Origin: an uncultured cyanobacterium
GTDB lineage: Bacteria; Cyanobacteriota; Cyanobacteriia; Cyanobacteriales; Nostocaceae
Length of the DNA: 60,225 nt
Direction: 5' to 3'
Assembly: GCA_903903925.1 (NCBI GenBank)
Contig: CAIVAU010000014.1
Span: 1-60,225, forward strand
The notes under the pieces are model-generated. The model was given only the letters and a program-made list of their open reading frames with translations. It searched no databases and was not told where the DNA came from. The position numbers and the translations under genes are program-made. Positions within the stretch are counted from its first letter, which is position 1. Each line of letters starts with the position of its first letter. Shown piece after piece: positions 9,570 through 18,369 of the stretch.

Positions 9570-10763
9570 ATGATTAAGAAGCATGATCTGAGCGGTGATA
9601 CTAACTCACAAAAGATAAGTAGTACATTTGTATCTCCTATACCTTATGATTTGGGTCCTTCCCGACGAGGCAAGCATAAAATCTTCATAGGTATGGCACC
9701 GGGAGTAGGTAAAACCTATAAAATGCTGGAAGAAGCCCATGCACTCAAGAATGAAGGAATTGATGTTGTGATTGGGCTGTTGGAAACTCACGGACGGAAG
9801 GAGACAGCGCAAAAGGCGGAGGGATTGGAGATCGTACCTCGCAAGCAAATTCCTCGGAGTGGATTGACGCTGACAGAAATGGATACAGACGGGATTTTAG
9901 CGCGATCGCCCCACCTGGTGTTAGTTGATGAACTAGCACATACCAATGCCCCAGGTTCGTTACGAGAAAAGCGCTACCAAGATGTAGAAGTTATTCTGGC
10001 AGCCGGGATCGATGTCTACTCTACCATGAATATTCAGCATCTGGAAAGTCTCAATGACTTAGTAGCACGGATCACTAGTGTGGTAGTGAGAGAACGTGTT
10101 CCTGACCGCATCTTGGACGATGCGGATGAGGTAGTGGTGATAGATGTTACGCCAGAAACATTGCAAGAACGTTTGCAAGAAGGCAAAATCTACGCACCGC
10201 AAAAAATTCAAGAATCACTCGATAACTTTTTTCAACGCCGTAACCTAATTGCTTTGCGGGAGTTGGCACTAAGGGAAGTGGCTGATAACGTTGAAGAAAA
10301 TGCGATCGCCTCCAGTCCCCAAGGTCCGGTTTGTAATGTTCACGAGCGAGTTTTGGTGTGCATATCGACCTATCCTAACTCAGTGCAACTCTTACGTCGA
10401 GGGGCAAGGATTGCCGGTTACATGAATGCCCCGCTTTATGCGATGTTTGTCGCCGATCCAAACCGCTTTCTGAGTAAGGAAGAAAGCCTATACGTGGAAA
10501 CCTGTGAACAGCTTTGTAAAGAATTTGGTGGTACATTTATCCGTACTACAGGCACCGACGTAGCCCAGGCGATCTCAGAATTAGCTGAAAAATATCGTAT
10601 TACCCAGATTGTTATTGGGACTAGTCAGCGATCGCGCTGGCAAACACTCTTCCGAGGGTCTTTAACTCATAAATTGTTGCAATCACTAAAAAACATTGAT
10701 TTACATATCATTTCTGCCGAGAAAAATAATAAGCCCCCTAGTCGGATGGCAATGGACGACTAG
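9570..10763 (+). CDS. kdpD: KdpD N-terminal sensor protein without histidine kinase (KdpD-N plus Usp domain)
   Basis: This 397-residue protein has the KdpD cytoplasmic domain (about residues 30-245) with a Walker A-like GMAPGVGKTYKMLEEA, a GLLETHGRKET segment and VDELAHTNAPG. A universal-stress-protein domain follows (about 250-385). It stops there: the four transmembrane helices, the HisKA histidine and the ATPase domain of full-length KdpD (about 900 residues in E. coli) are absent. A similarly short KdpD is known from Anabaena, so this is probably the natural cyanobacterial form and not a truncation. No kdpE response regulator is nearby. How the signal is passed on is unknown. Confidence 0.93.
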   Translation: MIKKHDLSGDTNSQKISSTFVSPIPYDLGPSRRGKHKIFIGMAPGVGKTYKMLEEAHALKNEGIDVVIGLLETHGRKETAQKAEGLEIVPRKQIPRSGLTLTEMDTDGILARSPHLVLVDELAHTNAPGSLREKRYQDVEVILAAGIDVYSTMNIQHLESLNDLVARITSVVVRERVPDRILDDADEVVVIDVTPETLQERLQEGKIYAPQKIQESLDNFFQRRNLIALRELALREVADNVEENAIASSPQGPVCNVHERVLVCISTYPNSVQLLRRGARIAGYMNAPLYAMFVADPNRFLSKEESLYVETCEQLCKEFGGTFIRTTGTDVAQAISELAEKYRITQIVIGTSQRSRWQTLFRGSLTHKLLQSLKNIDLHIISAEKNNKPPSRMAMDD

Positions 10764-10992
10764 CACCGCTGCGCGGAAGTCAAGATTATGGGTGTAGGGA
10801 CATTTGGCACTGACAACATGGGCACTCTTCCAGCCATGCCATGATAAATCCGATACGCACAAAGGCGGCACAATTATAAAGATAGGGTAAAAAGCTGATT
10901 TTTGGTTCGGAAGACAGCGAGAATCGGCTGTTGTAGAATAAAGCAACAGTAAAAACTTAGTCTTTGCAGTTTATAGCCGTTTGATTATATGT

Positions 10993-11337
10993 ATGTCTGA
11001 GCCAAGCACTGCTATTAGTCCTGACCTTGCTACATTGTATACAGTAGTAGATGAAGGAAAAGTCATGGACTTTATAATTTAACATCCTAAAATTATCTCT
11101 CTTTTAGTAGAGGCTAATAAAGAAATTAGGAAGTATTTTCCACGCGAAAAGCTTAGCCTGGAAGTATCTTCTGAGTATAATGATACTAAGTGGAAAAAAC
11201 TCGCACTTTCTATTTGGACTAGTGTAGATCATTCAGACGATGCATTTGGAAGGCTTTCTCATTTAGATAAAAGTTGGTGGCTAGAGGCTTCTAGCGGGGT
11301 AGGTATAAATCTTTATATTGGTTTGGAATTTGAATGA
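10993..11337 (+). pseudogene. Partner gene of a HEPN-like two-gene module, interrupted by one TAA
   Basis: Reading from the ATG at 10993 gives about 114 codons with one in-frame TAA at 11080-11082 and otherwise clean coding sequence to the stop at 11335-11337. The product starts MSEPSTAISPDLATLYTVVD. After the stop it continues HPKIISLLVEANKEIRKYF and ends near GINLYIGLEFE. It overlaps the next gene by ATGA, as in tight two-gene operons. The family is not recognised. It may be the cognate partner (antitoxin or immunity-like) of the HEPN-like protein. One base change would restore it, so decay is recent or the stop is read through. Confidence 0.6.
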
Positions 11338-11786
11338 AGTTTGACTGGTCAAATTATCTAGCCCTTGCAGAGGCTTATTTAAACGAAGTCAATACTGTTT
11401 TAAGCCAGGAAAACAGTTCTTCATCTCCCACAAATAATATCTTGTTCAATGAAGCTAAGTTACGTTGTGTAATTAGTCGAGCTTAATATTCAGCGTTTTG
11501 TTTAGCTAGAAACTATTTATTAGATGTTAAAGAAGATGTTGAGTTGAAGAAATGGAAAGAATATGATTTACAGGTTCATACTTATGTGGCAGAGAAATTT
11601 CGAGAAAGTAAAGACCAACAATATAAAGAAATAGGTGTTATCTTAGAACGAATACGAAAAATAAGGAATAAAGCTGATTATCAAGATATTATCAATTTTA
11701 ACATACTTCTTGCGGAAGCTAAAAACTCTGTTAAATCAGCTAAGTATGTTATTCAATTATTAGAAACTTTGAAAAAAAATAATTAA
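11334..11786 (+). pseudogene. HEPN-domain-like protein gene, interrupted by one TAA
   Basis: From the ATG at 11334, which overlaps the previous stop, the frame gives 150 codons with a single TAA at 11484-11486. The break falls inside ISRA*YSAFCLARNYL. HEPN proteins have SRAYYSAF at this place, so the TAA most likely replaced a Tyr codon (TAT or TAC). The rest is helical and Lys-rich, with LERIRKIRNKADYQ matching the RxxRxxADY segment typical of the HEPN C-terminal helices (the RNase R-x4-6-H motif is not evident). HEPN proteins often act as toxins or RNases beside a small partner. This pair looks like an inactivated module. Confidence 0.65.
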
Positions 11787-11955
11787 GTTATATAAGTAAT
11801 TTGAACTGACTTGTCCAACTCGCTCTGCTTGTGTCTGTTATTTATTGAAACCGAGTACCTCTGCCAAGTATTTTGCCACTGGTTTATTGAAGAGTACTAG
11901 GAAAATTTTAGGTTTTAGATTTAGGATTTAGAATTAATCCTAAATCTAAAATCCA

Positions 11956-13143
11956 ATGACTCATGTAATAGGTTTAATAAGTGGCACGTCCGTAGATGGC
12001 ATAGACGCTGCCTTGATAGATATTTCTGGTCAAGATTTAGATATCAAAATAGATTTAGTTGCAAGTGCAACATATCCCTACCCACATGACCTCAGAGAGC
12101 GCATTTTAGCAGTTTGTGCCGGTGCAGCTATCTCAATGGCAGAGTTTGCCGAATTAGATGATGCGATCGCCCTAGCCTTTGCCCAATCAGCCCAAAATAT
12201 TCAAACGACTCACCAAAAGGCTACTTTAATTGGCTCCCACGGTCAAACAGTTTACCACCGACCACCTTTAGGGGGAGCAGGGGAGCTCTTGAGCAGAGGA
12301 GAATTAATTTCCTCGCCCCTTGGCTATTCTCTCCAACTTGGTCGTGGTGCTGTCATTGCCAATTTGACTGGGATCACGACTGTGAGTAACTTCCGTGTAG
12401 CAGATATTGCTGCTGGTGGTCAGGGTGCGCCCCTTGTACCTCGTGTAGATGCGGCTTTACTGAGTCATCCCCAAAAAGATCGTTGTGTTCAAAATATTGG
12501 TGGCATTGGTAATGTTACTTATATACCACCTCGGAACGAAAACTGGTTGACAGAAATTCGTGCTTGGGATACTGGACCAGGAAATAGCTTATTGGATCTG
12601 GCGGTGGAGCATTTAAGCGCAGGTGCTAAAAACTATGATGAAGATGGCTGTTGGGCAGCAAGTGGAACTCCATGCCATCCTTTGGTGGAACAATGGCTGA
12701 GCCAAGACTACTTTCATCTACCACCGCCTAAATCTACAGGTCGAGAGTTATTCGGTGTGACTTACCTTCATCAGTGCTTAAAAGACGCCGAAACTTACCA
12801 ACTTAGTTCAGCCGACGTGCTGGCAACTCTGACGGAACTAACAGCGGCTTCGATCGTTCACAGTTACCGTACTTTTTTGCCGCAAATGCCACAGCAGGTT
12901 CTATTGTGTGGTGGTGGTGGTCGCAATCTTTATCTGAAACAGCGGTTACAGATGCTTTTAGCACCAGTACCAGTGTTAACTACAGATGAAGTTGGTTTAA
13001 ATGCTGATTTTAAAGAGGCGATCGCCTTTGCAGTTTTAGCTTACTGGCGACAGTTGGGTGTTCCTGGTAACTTACCAACCGCAACTGGGGCATCTCAAGA
13101 AGTGCTTTTGGGAGAGGTGCATGAGGTAAGTAAGTCCGCCTAG
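11956..13143 (+). CDS. anmK: Anhydro-N-acetylmuramic acid kinase
   Basis: AnmK phosphorylates and opens 1,6-anhydro-MurNAc released from peptidoglycan, feeding it back to cell wall recycling. The protein has 395 residues. The ATP-binding start [17 protein letters not shown] (about 6-22), [12 protein letters not shown] (about 94-105), [18 protein letters not shown] with the catalytic Asp (about 143-160) and [10 protein letters not shown] (about 178-187) are all present, as is the late LLCGGGGRN. Length is normal. It stands alone. A palindromic TTTAGATTTAGGA/TCCTAAATCTAAA repeat lies immediately upstream (about 11910-11953). Confidence 0.97.
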   Translation: MTHVIGLISGTSVDGIDAALIDISGQDLDIKIDLVASATYPYPHDLRERILAVCAGAAISMAEFAELDDAIALAFAQSAQNIQTTHQKATLIGSHGQTVYHRPPLGGAGELLSRGELISSPLGYSLQLGRGAVIANLTGITTVSNFRVADIAAGGQGAPLVPRVDAALLSHPQKDRCVQNIGGIGNVTYIPPRNENWLTEIRAWDTGPGNSLLDLAVEHLSAGAKNYDEDGCWAASGTPCHPLVEQWLSQDYFHLPPPKSTGRELFGVTYLHQCLKDAETYQLSSADVLATLTELTAASIVHSYRTFLPQMPQQVLLCGGGGRNLYLKQRLQMLLAPVPVLTTDEVGLNADFKEAIAFAVLAYWRQLGVPGNLPTATGASQEVLLGEVHEVSKSA

Positions 13144-13281
13144 AAATAAATTTCTAGGCTCAAAGCTCAAGCCTGCTTAAGTAGACTAGGTAAGGTTTTT
13201 AGTCCGTTTTAACGGACTTGAACTCTCAGCCTTAAACTGAAGTTCAAGGCGCAACTACGAACCCTAAATCTGCTTAAATTT

Positions 13282-14616
13282 ATGCATTGCAGCTTTCAGG
13301 AACTGACTATGTGGCTAAGAGGATTGCACGCCAAACTCGATCACGAACAGCGACAACTTCTAGTGATTATACTCTTTCTCATCACAGGCAGCTGCTTGAG
13401 ATTGCTGTGGGCAGGAGATATGGAGTGGAAGAGTGAAGAAAAATGGATGTTTGAGCAGGCTCAACTGATTGCCCGTGGTGCTGCGCCTCTTCCCATAGTC
13501 GGGATGCGGAGTGGAGTGAGTCTCCCGAACCCAGGAATGACAGTTTGGTGGTTTGCAATGATTGCAAATTTTGCCCATGACCCAATTTCAATGGTGCGTT
13601 GGGTGCAAGCCCTAAATATTCTGACAATTTGGCTATTCTTTGGATTTGTCATCTGGCAAATTGCACCGAAAAACCAGAAACCATGGCTGTGGGGGTTGGC
13701 GATCGCCAGTGTGAATCCCTTAGCTGTTGTTTTGTCCAGAAAAATCTGGATACCGGATTTACTGACTCCCTTTTGTTTCCTAGTATTCCTGGGTCACTGG
13801 TTCAGAAAAAAGCGCTGGGGAAGTTTCCTCTGGGGAATAGCTGGCGCTTTTATTGGGCAAGTTCACATGGGTGGATTCTTTTTTGCCTTAGGACTCTTGC
13901 TGTGGACGATCTGGCACGATTACAAACGTCAAACGCTCAAAGAAACAGTATGGGCTAGTTGGTTTGTGGGTAGTGTGTTAGGAAGCATTCCACTTATACC
14001 TTGGGCTTGGGTCGTCCTACCCCAAATGGGACACTACACCCGTTCAATTGTTGGTCTTCTTGTACCCAAATTCTACGTCCAGTGGATGAGTACGGCGGTA
14101 GGAATTAATCTCAGTAATCCGCTGGTGAAAGTTTTCTGGCGAAATTTTCTGTGCGAACCTCTGATCTTTGGCATTCCCACCTATTTAATGATTCCAGCTC
14201 ATCTATTTTTGTTGGGTATTGGTCTATATCCAGTCTACAGATTTTTCAAGTCTAGAAAAAACTCTCACCTTCAGGCTTCTTCAGGGGAAGTGGACTCAGA
14301 GCTAAATTTTTACCTTAAGGCATTAGCCTTTGGTGTCGGCGGTGTTTTTACCTTATCAGGGGTGAATGTGCAGCCTTACTACATTATCGTAGTGTTTCCA
14401 TTCCTCTATATCTGGCTAGCTTTGGTTTATCAGAACCAGGTCAAGCTACTGACAACAATTGCTTTAGTGCAGCTATTCATTACCTTCACGTTTTTGGTCT
14501 TTATTCACCGTACAGGCGGCTTTCCTGGGCCAGGTTATGGCATAGTTTATCGGCTTCAGGTTGAGCAGTTACAATTTCTTCATCCTTACCCCCCCCAAGT
14601 CTCTGCTGCTGATTAA
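13282..14616 (+). CDS. Multi-pass membrane protein, GT-C glycosyltransferase-like (PMT/ArnT family)
   Basis: This 444-residue protein has about ten hydrophobic helices. After the first helix comes an acidic loop with MEWKSEEKWMFEQAQLIARG, which resembles the catalytic first loop of GT-39/ArnT-type enzymes that use polyprenyl-linked sugars. Later a QVHMGGFFFALGLLLW helix and a short Tyr/Pro-rich C-terminus appear. The sugar, acceptor and pathway cannot be read from sequence. An ATG at 13309 has a better spaced AGGA site than the ATG at 13282, so the first nine codons may not be translated. Confidence 0.7.
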   Translation: MHCSFQELTMWLRGLHAKLDHEQRQLLVIILFLITGSCLRLLWAGDMEWKSEEKWMFEQAQLIARGAAPLPIVGMRSGVSLPNPGMTVWWFAMIANFAHDPISMVRWVQALNILTIWLFFGFVIWQIAPKNQKPWLWGLAIASVNPLAVVLSRKIWIPDLLTPFCFLVFLGHWFRKKRWGSFLWGIAGAFIGQVHMGGFFFALGLLLWTIWHDYKRQTLKETVWASWFVGSVLGSIPLIPWAWVVLPQMGHYTRSIVGLLVPKFYVQWMSTAVGINLSNPLVKVFWRNFLCEPLIFGIPTYLMIPAHLFLLGIGLYPVYRFFKSRKNSHLQASSGEVDSELNFYLKALAFGVGGVFTLSGVNVQPYYIIVVFPFLYIWLALVYQNQVKLLTTIALVQLFITFTFLVFIHRTGGFPGPGYGIVYRLQVEQLQFLHPYPPQVSAAD

Positions 14617-14688
14617 GTAAACAGATTTGCCAAAAACGACTGCCACCGCTATTCTTAGTCAATAGGGACTTTTTCTTCAGGGTAAGCT

Positions 14689-15708
14689 ATGAAATTACTA
14701 ATTACAAAGAAAGACATTTCGCTAGTATTTAGCGCCTCAATTTTACTGCTAGCAGTAATTATCGCTGGGTGGCTAATTCTAGGTGAAACTGTTTTATTTG
14801 TTTCGGCAGTACTTTCTAATGTACTAATATTATTAGTGCTTTTAGAAGTGTACCGTAAATTGAGTAAGAATGAAGACTATCAGCACAATAATTGGGACGA
14901 AGCCAAAGAACAAGCTTCAACAGTTGTATTGACTGAAGAATCGGGGAATGCTCCCAAAGAACAAGCTTCAACAGTTGTATTGACTGAAGAATCGGGGAAT
15001 GCTCCCAAAGAGAATCGAGATTACCAACTCAATCAAGACTACCTACAGATTGAGGCACTATTCTCATTGTTCTTCACTTTAAAGCCAAGTTTACCTCTTC
15101 CGAATACGAGAGGTTGGGCTATTTCGCCAGATTTGCTTAAGAAGATAACAGAAGTGATTTTAATTGAAAGACCTAGCCTTATAGTAGAACTTGGCAGCGG
15201 AGTATCTACACTTATAATCGCCTATTGCCTTAAACAGTTGGGCAAGGGTAAGGTTATTTCTCTAGAGCATAATGATGAATATGTCGCTATTAGCCAAAAC
15301 TTTATTTCATCTCATAAACTTGAGGAGATAGCAACGATCATATATGCACCTTTAAAGACATTTGAGATCGATGAAGAAACATGGCTTTGGTACAACACAG
15401 ATTGTTTAAAAATTGAGCAGCCTATCGATCTTTTGGTTGTCGATGGTCCTCCAAAAAACGTTCAAAAGCTATCCAGATATCCGGCATTACCATTACTTTA
15501 CAAGGATTTGAACGAACACTCAATCATTATATTAGATGACGGTGACAGAGAGGACGAGAAAAAAATAATTGAGATGTGGAAAAAGGAATTCAGCCAGATT
15601 TCATCTGAGTTTATTGATACAGAAAAAGGGGCATATATCATATACAAAAATCACAAGACAAGGTATCACACGAAGGATAATTCATCTGGAGTAGGACTTA
15701 CAAATTGA
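14689..15708 (+). CDS. Membrane-anchored class I methyltransferase-like protein
   Basis: This 339-residue protein starts with two hydrophobic helices (about residues 10-55), then a linker, then a Rossmann-like methyltransferase domain. The SAM-binding loop is visible as IVELGSGVSTLIIAYCL (about 165-181), followed by VISLEHNDEYV, LLVVDGPPKNVQ (about 247-258) and IIILDDGDRED. The linker contains a perfect 17-residue duplication (see the repeat at 14903). The substrate is unknown. The downstream gene runs in the opposite direction. Confidence 0.75.
   Translation: MKLLITKKDISLVFSASILLLAVIIAGWLILGETVLFVSAVLSNVLILLVLLEVYRKLSKNEDYQHNNWDEAKEQASTVVLTEESGNAPKEQASTVVLTEESGNAPKENRDYQLNQDYLQIEALFSLFFTLKPSLPLPNTRGWAISPDLLKKITEVILIERPSLIVELGSGVSTLIIAYCLKQLGKGKVISLEHNDEYVAISQNFISSHKLEEIATIIYAPLKTFEIDEETWLWYNTDCLKIEQPIDLLVVDGPPKNVQKLSRYPALPLLYKDLNEHSIIILDDGDREDEKKIIEMWKKEFSQISSEFIDTEKGAYIIYKNHKTRYHTKDNSSGVGLTN
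14903..15008 (+). repeat. In-frame 51-bp tandem duplication inside the methyltransferase-like gene
   Basis: Two adjacent copies with a period of 51 bp encode EQASTVVLTEESGNAPK twice. The copies appear identical, which points to a very recent duplication. The unit length keeps the reading frame and only lengthens the linker between the membrane anchor and the enzyme domain. Confidence 0.93.
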
Positions 15709-15844
15709 CAGAAAAGTAACGTTCATGCTAAGGCAATTTACAATAATTCTTCAATTTGAGCTAATACTTTTTTGAAATCCTTTGGTAATTGTTTTACAAA
15801 AAAACAGGGAACTCTTCCTGTGTTTTCTCATGTGACATTGAGGA

Positions 15845-17325
15845 TCAAGTGCGACCGGTCATCCGTTCATACACTAGATGAGACATGTTTGGAAAAATTT
15901 TCCCGTCTTGGGCATATGCTTTGTCAGCACCAAAAATCGCCAAAATATAAACAGTTCGGTCATCTGGTGTTGTCACCAAGGCTACCTCGTGTCGCGCACG
16001 AGAAGTCCAACCAGCCTTGGAATATAACTGAACACCAGTGCCAGTTAAAGACTCGCCAAAAAAGGCTCTGACAGGGTTAAATTCCAGACCTTCTTGTGCT
16101 GGTTTGTCCCAAACAGCGGGATTTAAATCTCTTTTTAACCAGCTACACATTTTTTGGCTAGCTATTTTTGAAACAGCCTGACCTGCGTAACAGATTTCAT
16201 ACATGAGTCTGGCAGCATGTTCAGTTGTGATCAGATTCCGAAACGGCTTCTTTGGCTGCTGCAGAATTTTTTGGAGCCGCGAATCGTTACCTATAGGTTC
16301 ATTGGCTTTGAGGTAGTTAATTGGAAATGTCTTTTGGCTAACAATAATATCTCTATAGCCTGCTTGCTGGAAAAATCGACTTATTTGTAGGCGTTGATGA
16401 AGCCACTTGTTTAATTCTTCACTCTTAAGCTCTGGTACAGATTCCGTCTTTGTAATTTCGTCAAGAATAAAGCTTGCTGCATCATTGTTAGACTCTCCAA
16501 TCATCTTAGCGATATATGGATAAAAATCTTGTTCTGATGTCCAGAAACCTCCTTCTATTTCGGCATACAAAACCACCATCCAAAAGATTTTGACCACACT
16601 AGCTGGGTATTTCAGTTCATGTTCCTGATATCCCGCAGTTTCACCAGTTTTTGGGTCTATCAAGGTAATTGATAAAGACTTTTTCGGAAATCTATGAGCA
16701 CTGGCAAAAGTAACAACCTCATCCACTATTCTTTGCAGATGTTGGCTGTGGGTCAACTGTGGAGGTGTTTGAAGGTTGTAGGCAATTTCTGAAAGATCCC
16801 GATCTAGTTGACGAGAGGGGGCTGGTAATGATTCTGCTATAGCCCAAGCAGGACGTGCTGGAGGTTTAGAAGCTTGTGGGATTTGAGAGACAGAGACAGA
16901 TGGTGTTGGAGTGGGATTGCTGACTGGCGCAGGTTTTGAACGAATAATCCTTCCCGCCGTAAATAAGATCAAGCTGGCAGTAATGGTAGTGACTATAGCA
17001 ACAAATAGCAGATGCGGAAGTTGATTGACAGAATTTTGAGGTAAAGGCTGTCTGCGTTTTCGGACTTTTTTTTTACCTGTGGGTGTGGGGTTCTATTCTT
17101 TAAGCGGGCATCCGGATTTCTTTGTAGAGGTAAGTGGGACACCCTAGAATTGAGGGGTGTCTCTAAACGGCGATCGCCTCTTTGGACGGTGTCTGTACGC
17201 GCTTTTTGAAAGTAAGTCTTTTCCCACCGTAGCTGGGCAATGATTTGATAAGCATGCTCCAGCTCTGCTTCTAGCCGAGCAATTTGTATGTCGCGATGAT
17301 CACAATGAGGTAATTTTTGACCCAT
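15845..17325 (-). CDS. Penicillin-recognising serine hydrolase (class A beta-lactamase-like), split by a -1 frameshift
   Basis: Two adjacent minus-strand frames together form one protein of about 490 residues. The first (from about 17325) has a coiled-coil segment (IARLEAELEHAYQIIAQLRW) and runs to HPQVKKK. The second, shifted by one base, continues VRKRRQPLPQNS, a transmembrane helix (LLFVAIVTTITASLILF) and a beta-lactamase-like domain with SVVK (Ser nucleophile), SNN in place of SDN, and KAG in place of KTG. The switch falls in nine A bases (17066-17074, coding strand) phased as A AAA AAG, the dnaX-type -1 slippery heptamer. The start at 17325 (MGQKLPH) has AAGGTG upstream; an ATG at 17349 is possible. 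Either programmed frameshifting or an indel would explain it. Confidence 0.78.
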
Positions 17326-17375
17326 TAGCTGCACCTTTTCAAAAAGCATGTTGTCTATGATACACAACTTATGGT

Positions 17376-17422
17376 ACAGAAAAAAGCGATCACATCAACA
17401 GAATGCGATCGCTTTTTTCTGT
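17376..17422 (-). terminator. Rho-independent terminator containing GCGATCGC
   Basis: A perfect 16-bp stem (ACAGAAAAAAGCGATC with GATCGCTTTTTTCTGT) encloses a 15-base loop and carries a T run on either strand. It lies directly after the Ycf66-family gene (minus strand) and before the serine hydrolase start, so it separates the two. Confidence 0.85.
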
Positions 17423-17434
17423 AGCATTTACTAC

Positions 17435-18118
17435 CTATGAGTTTTGATTAGGGTCACTTGATGGTGCTTCCTCAGGCGGAGCAATTTCTTCAACAGGAAG
17501 TGATATTTTTTCCTCACTCACCCTCTGTGCTTGGGTCGATGAAGTTGGGGAGTGCAGTTCAAGAGTCGCTGTATCTGCTTTTGCCGCTTCTACCAATTCT
17601 GGAGATGGGGTATTTGGCGGAATGAGTTCAGGTACACTCTCGGTTTTTGATTTGGGAGTACGCTGATCGAGAGAATCACCAGTTTTTGGGGTTGCAGGTG
17701 TTTTTTGACTCACCGTTTGTTGAACCCGGTCTTTGACGCCAGTGAAGGTGTTAACAATACCCTTTTGCAACTGGGCAAGGCTTTGTGGAAGGGAAAACTT
17801 GGTAACCTGCTGCTGAATGGTAGTTTTTACTGTATCAGCGCTAGGTATTTGGGTTTGTTGTGCTGTTGGTATCAGTTGCTGACGTAATGAAAGTGTTTGC
17901 CAGCCAAACCAATATAAAAGAGCGACACTAGCTACATGACCCAGCAAAAGACCTCCGGTTATGCGTTGTGCGAACACCCATAAAACTAGGGCGTAGAATA
18001 GCCCTACACCACTCCAAATAAAATCGTTCTTGCGGTGGATTTCTGGGAAGAAGAAGGCTGCTAAGTAAATTGCTATACTACCAAGACCGATTGCCAGTGC
18101 TAGGACATATGCCAGCAT
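17435..18118 (-). CDS. Ycf66 family membrane protein
   Basis: The N-terminal 90 residues match the Ycf66 family found in cyanobacteria and some plastids: MLAYVLALAIGLGSIAIYLA, then FFFPEIHRKNDFIWSGVGLFYALVLW and a third helix with a YWFGWQTLSLRQQ end. A Pro/Thr/Glu-rich, low-complexity tail of about 130 residues follows, probably disordered and cytosolic. The ATG at 18118 has GGAG eight or nine bases upstream and fits the family start, better than a start at 18181. The function of Ycf66 is not established. Confidence 0.85.
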   Translation of the reverse strand: MLAYVLALAIGLGSIAIYLAAFFFPEIHRKNDFIWSGVGLFYALVLWVFAQRITGGLLLGHVASVALLYWFGWQTLSLRQQLIPTAQQTQIPSADTVKTTIQQQVTKFSLPQSLAQLQKGIVNTFTGVKDRVQQTVSQKTPATPKTGDSLDQRTPKSKTESVPELIPPNTPSPELVEAAKADTATLELHSPTSSTQAQRVSEEKISLPVEEIAPPEEAPSSDPNQNS

Positions 18119-18369
18119 GTTATGGTTACTCCTTTTGACCAAAAACGAGGTGTGGGGTATAGGGAAAGACAAAACAACCACACCCCTTCAGGGTACAAGA
18201 TATCCTTCTTGTTGAGTTGGATGTAAATAGAAATTAATTATCCGTCTTGTGTGTATTGTGTGTATCTTTACTGTATATATTAACTCTTAATCTCTTCTTT
18301 AGGGGAGAAGCAAAAATCTCAGACTACCCTAAAGATAAAAGGATCTGCAAGAGTTAGCCAAGAAAATCT

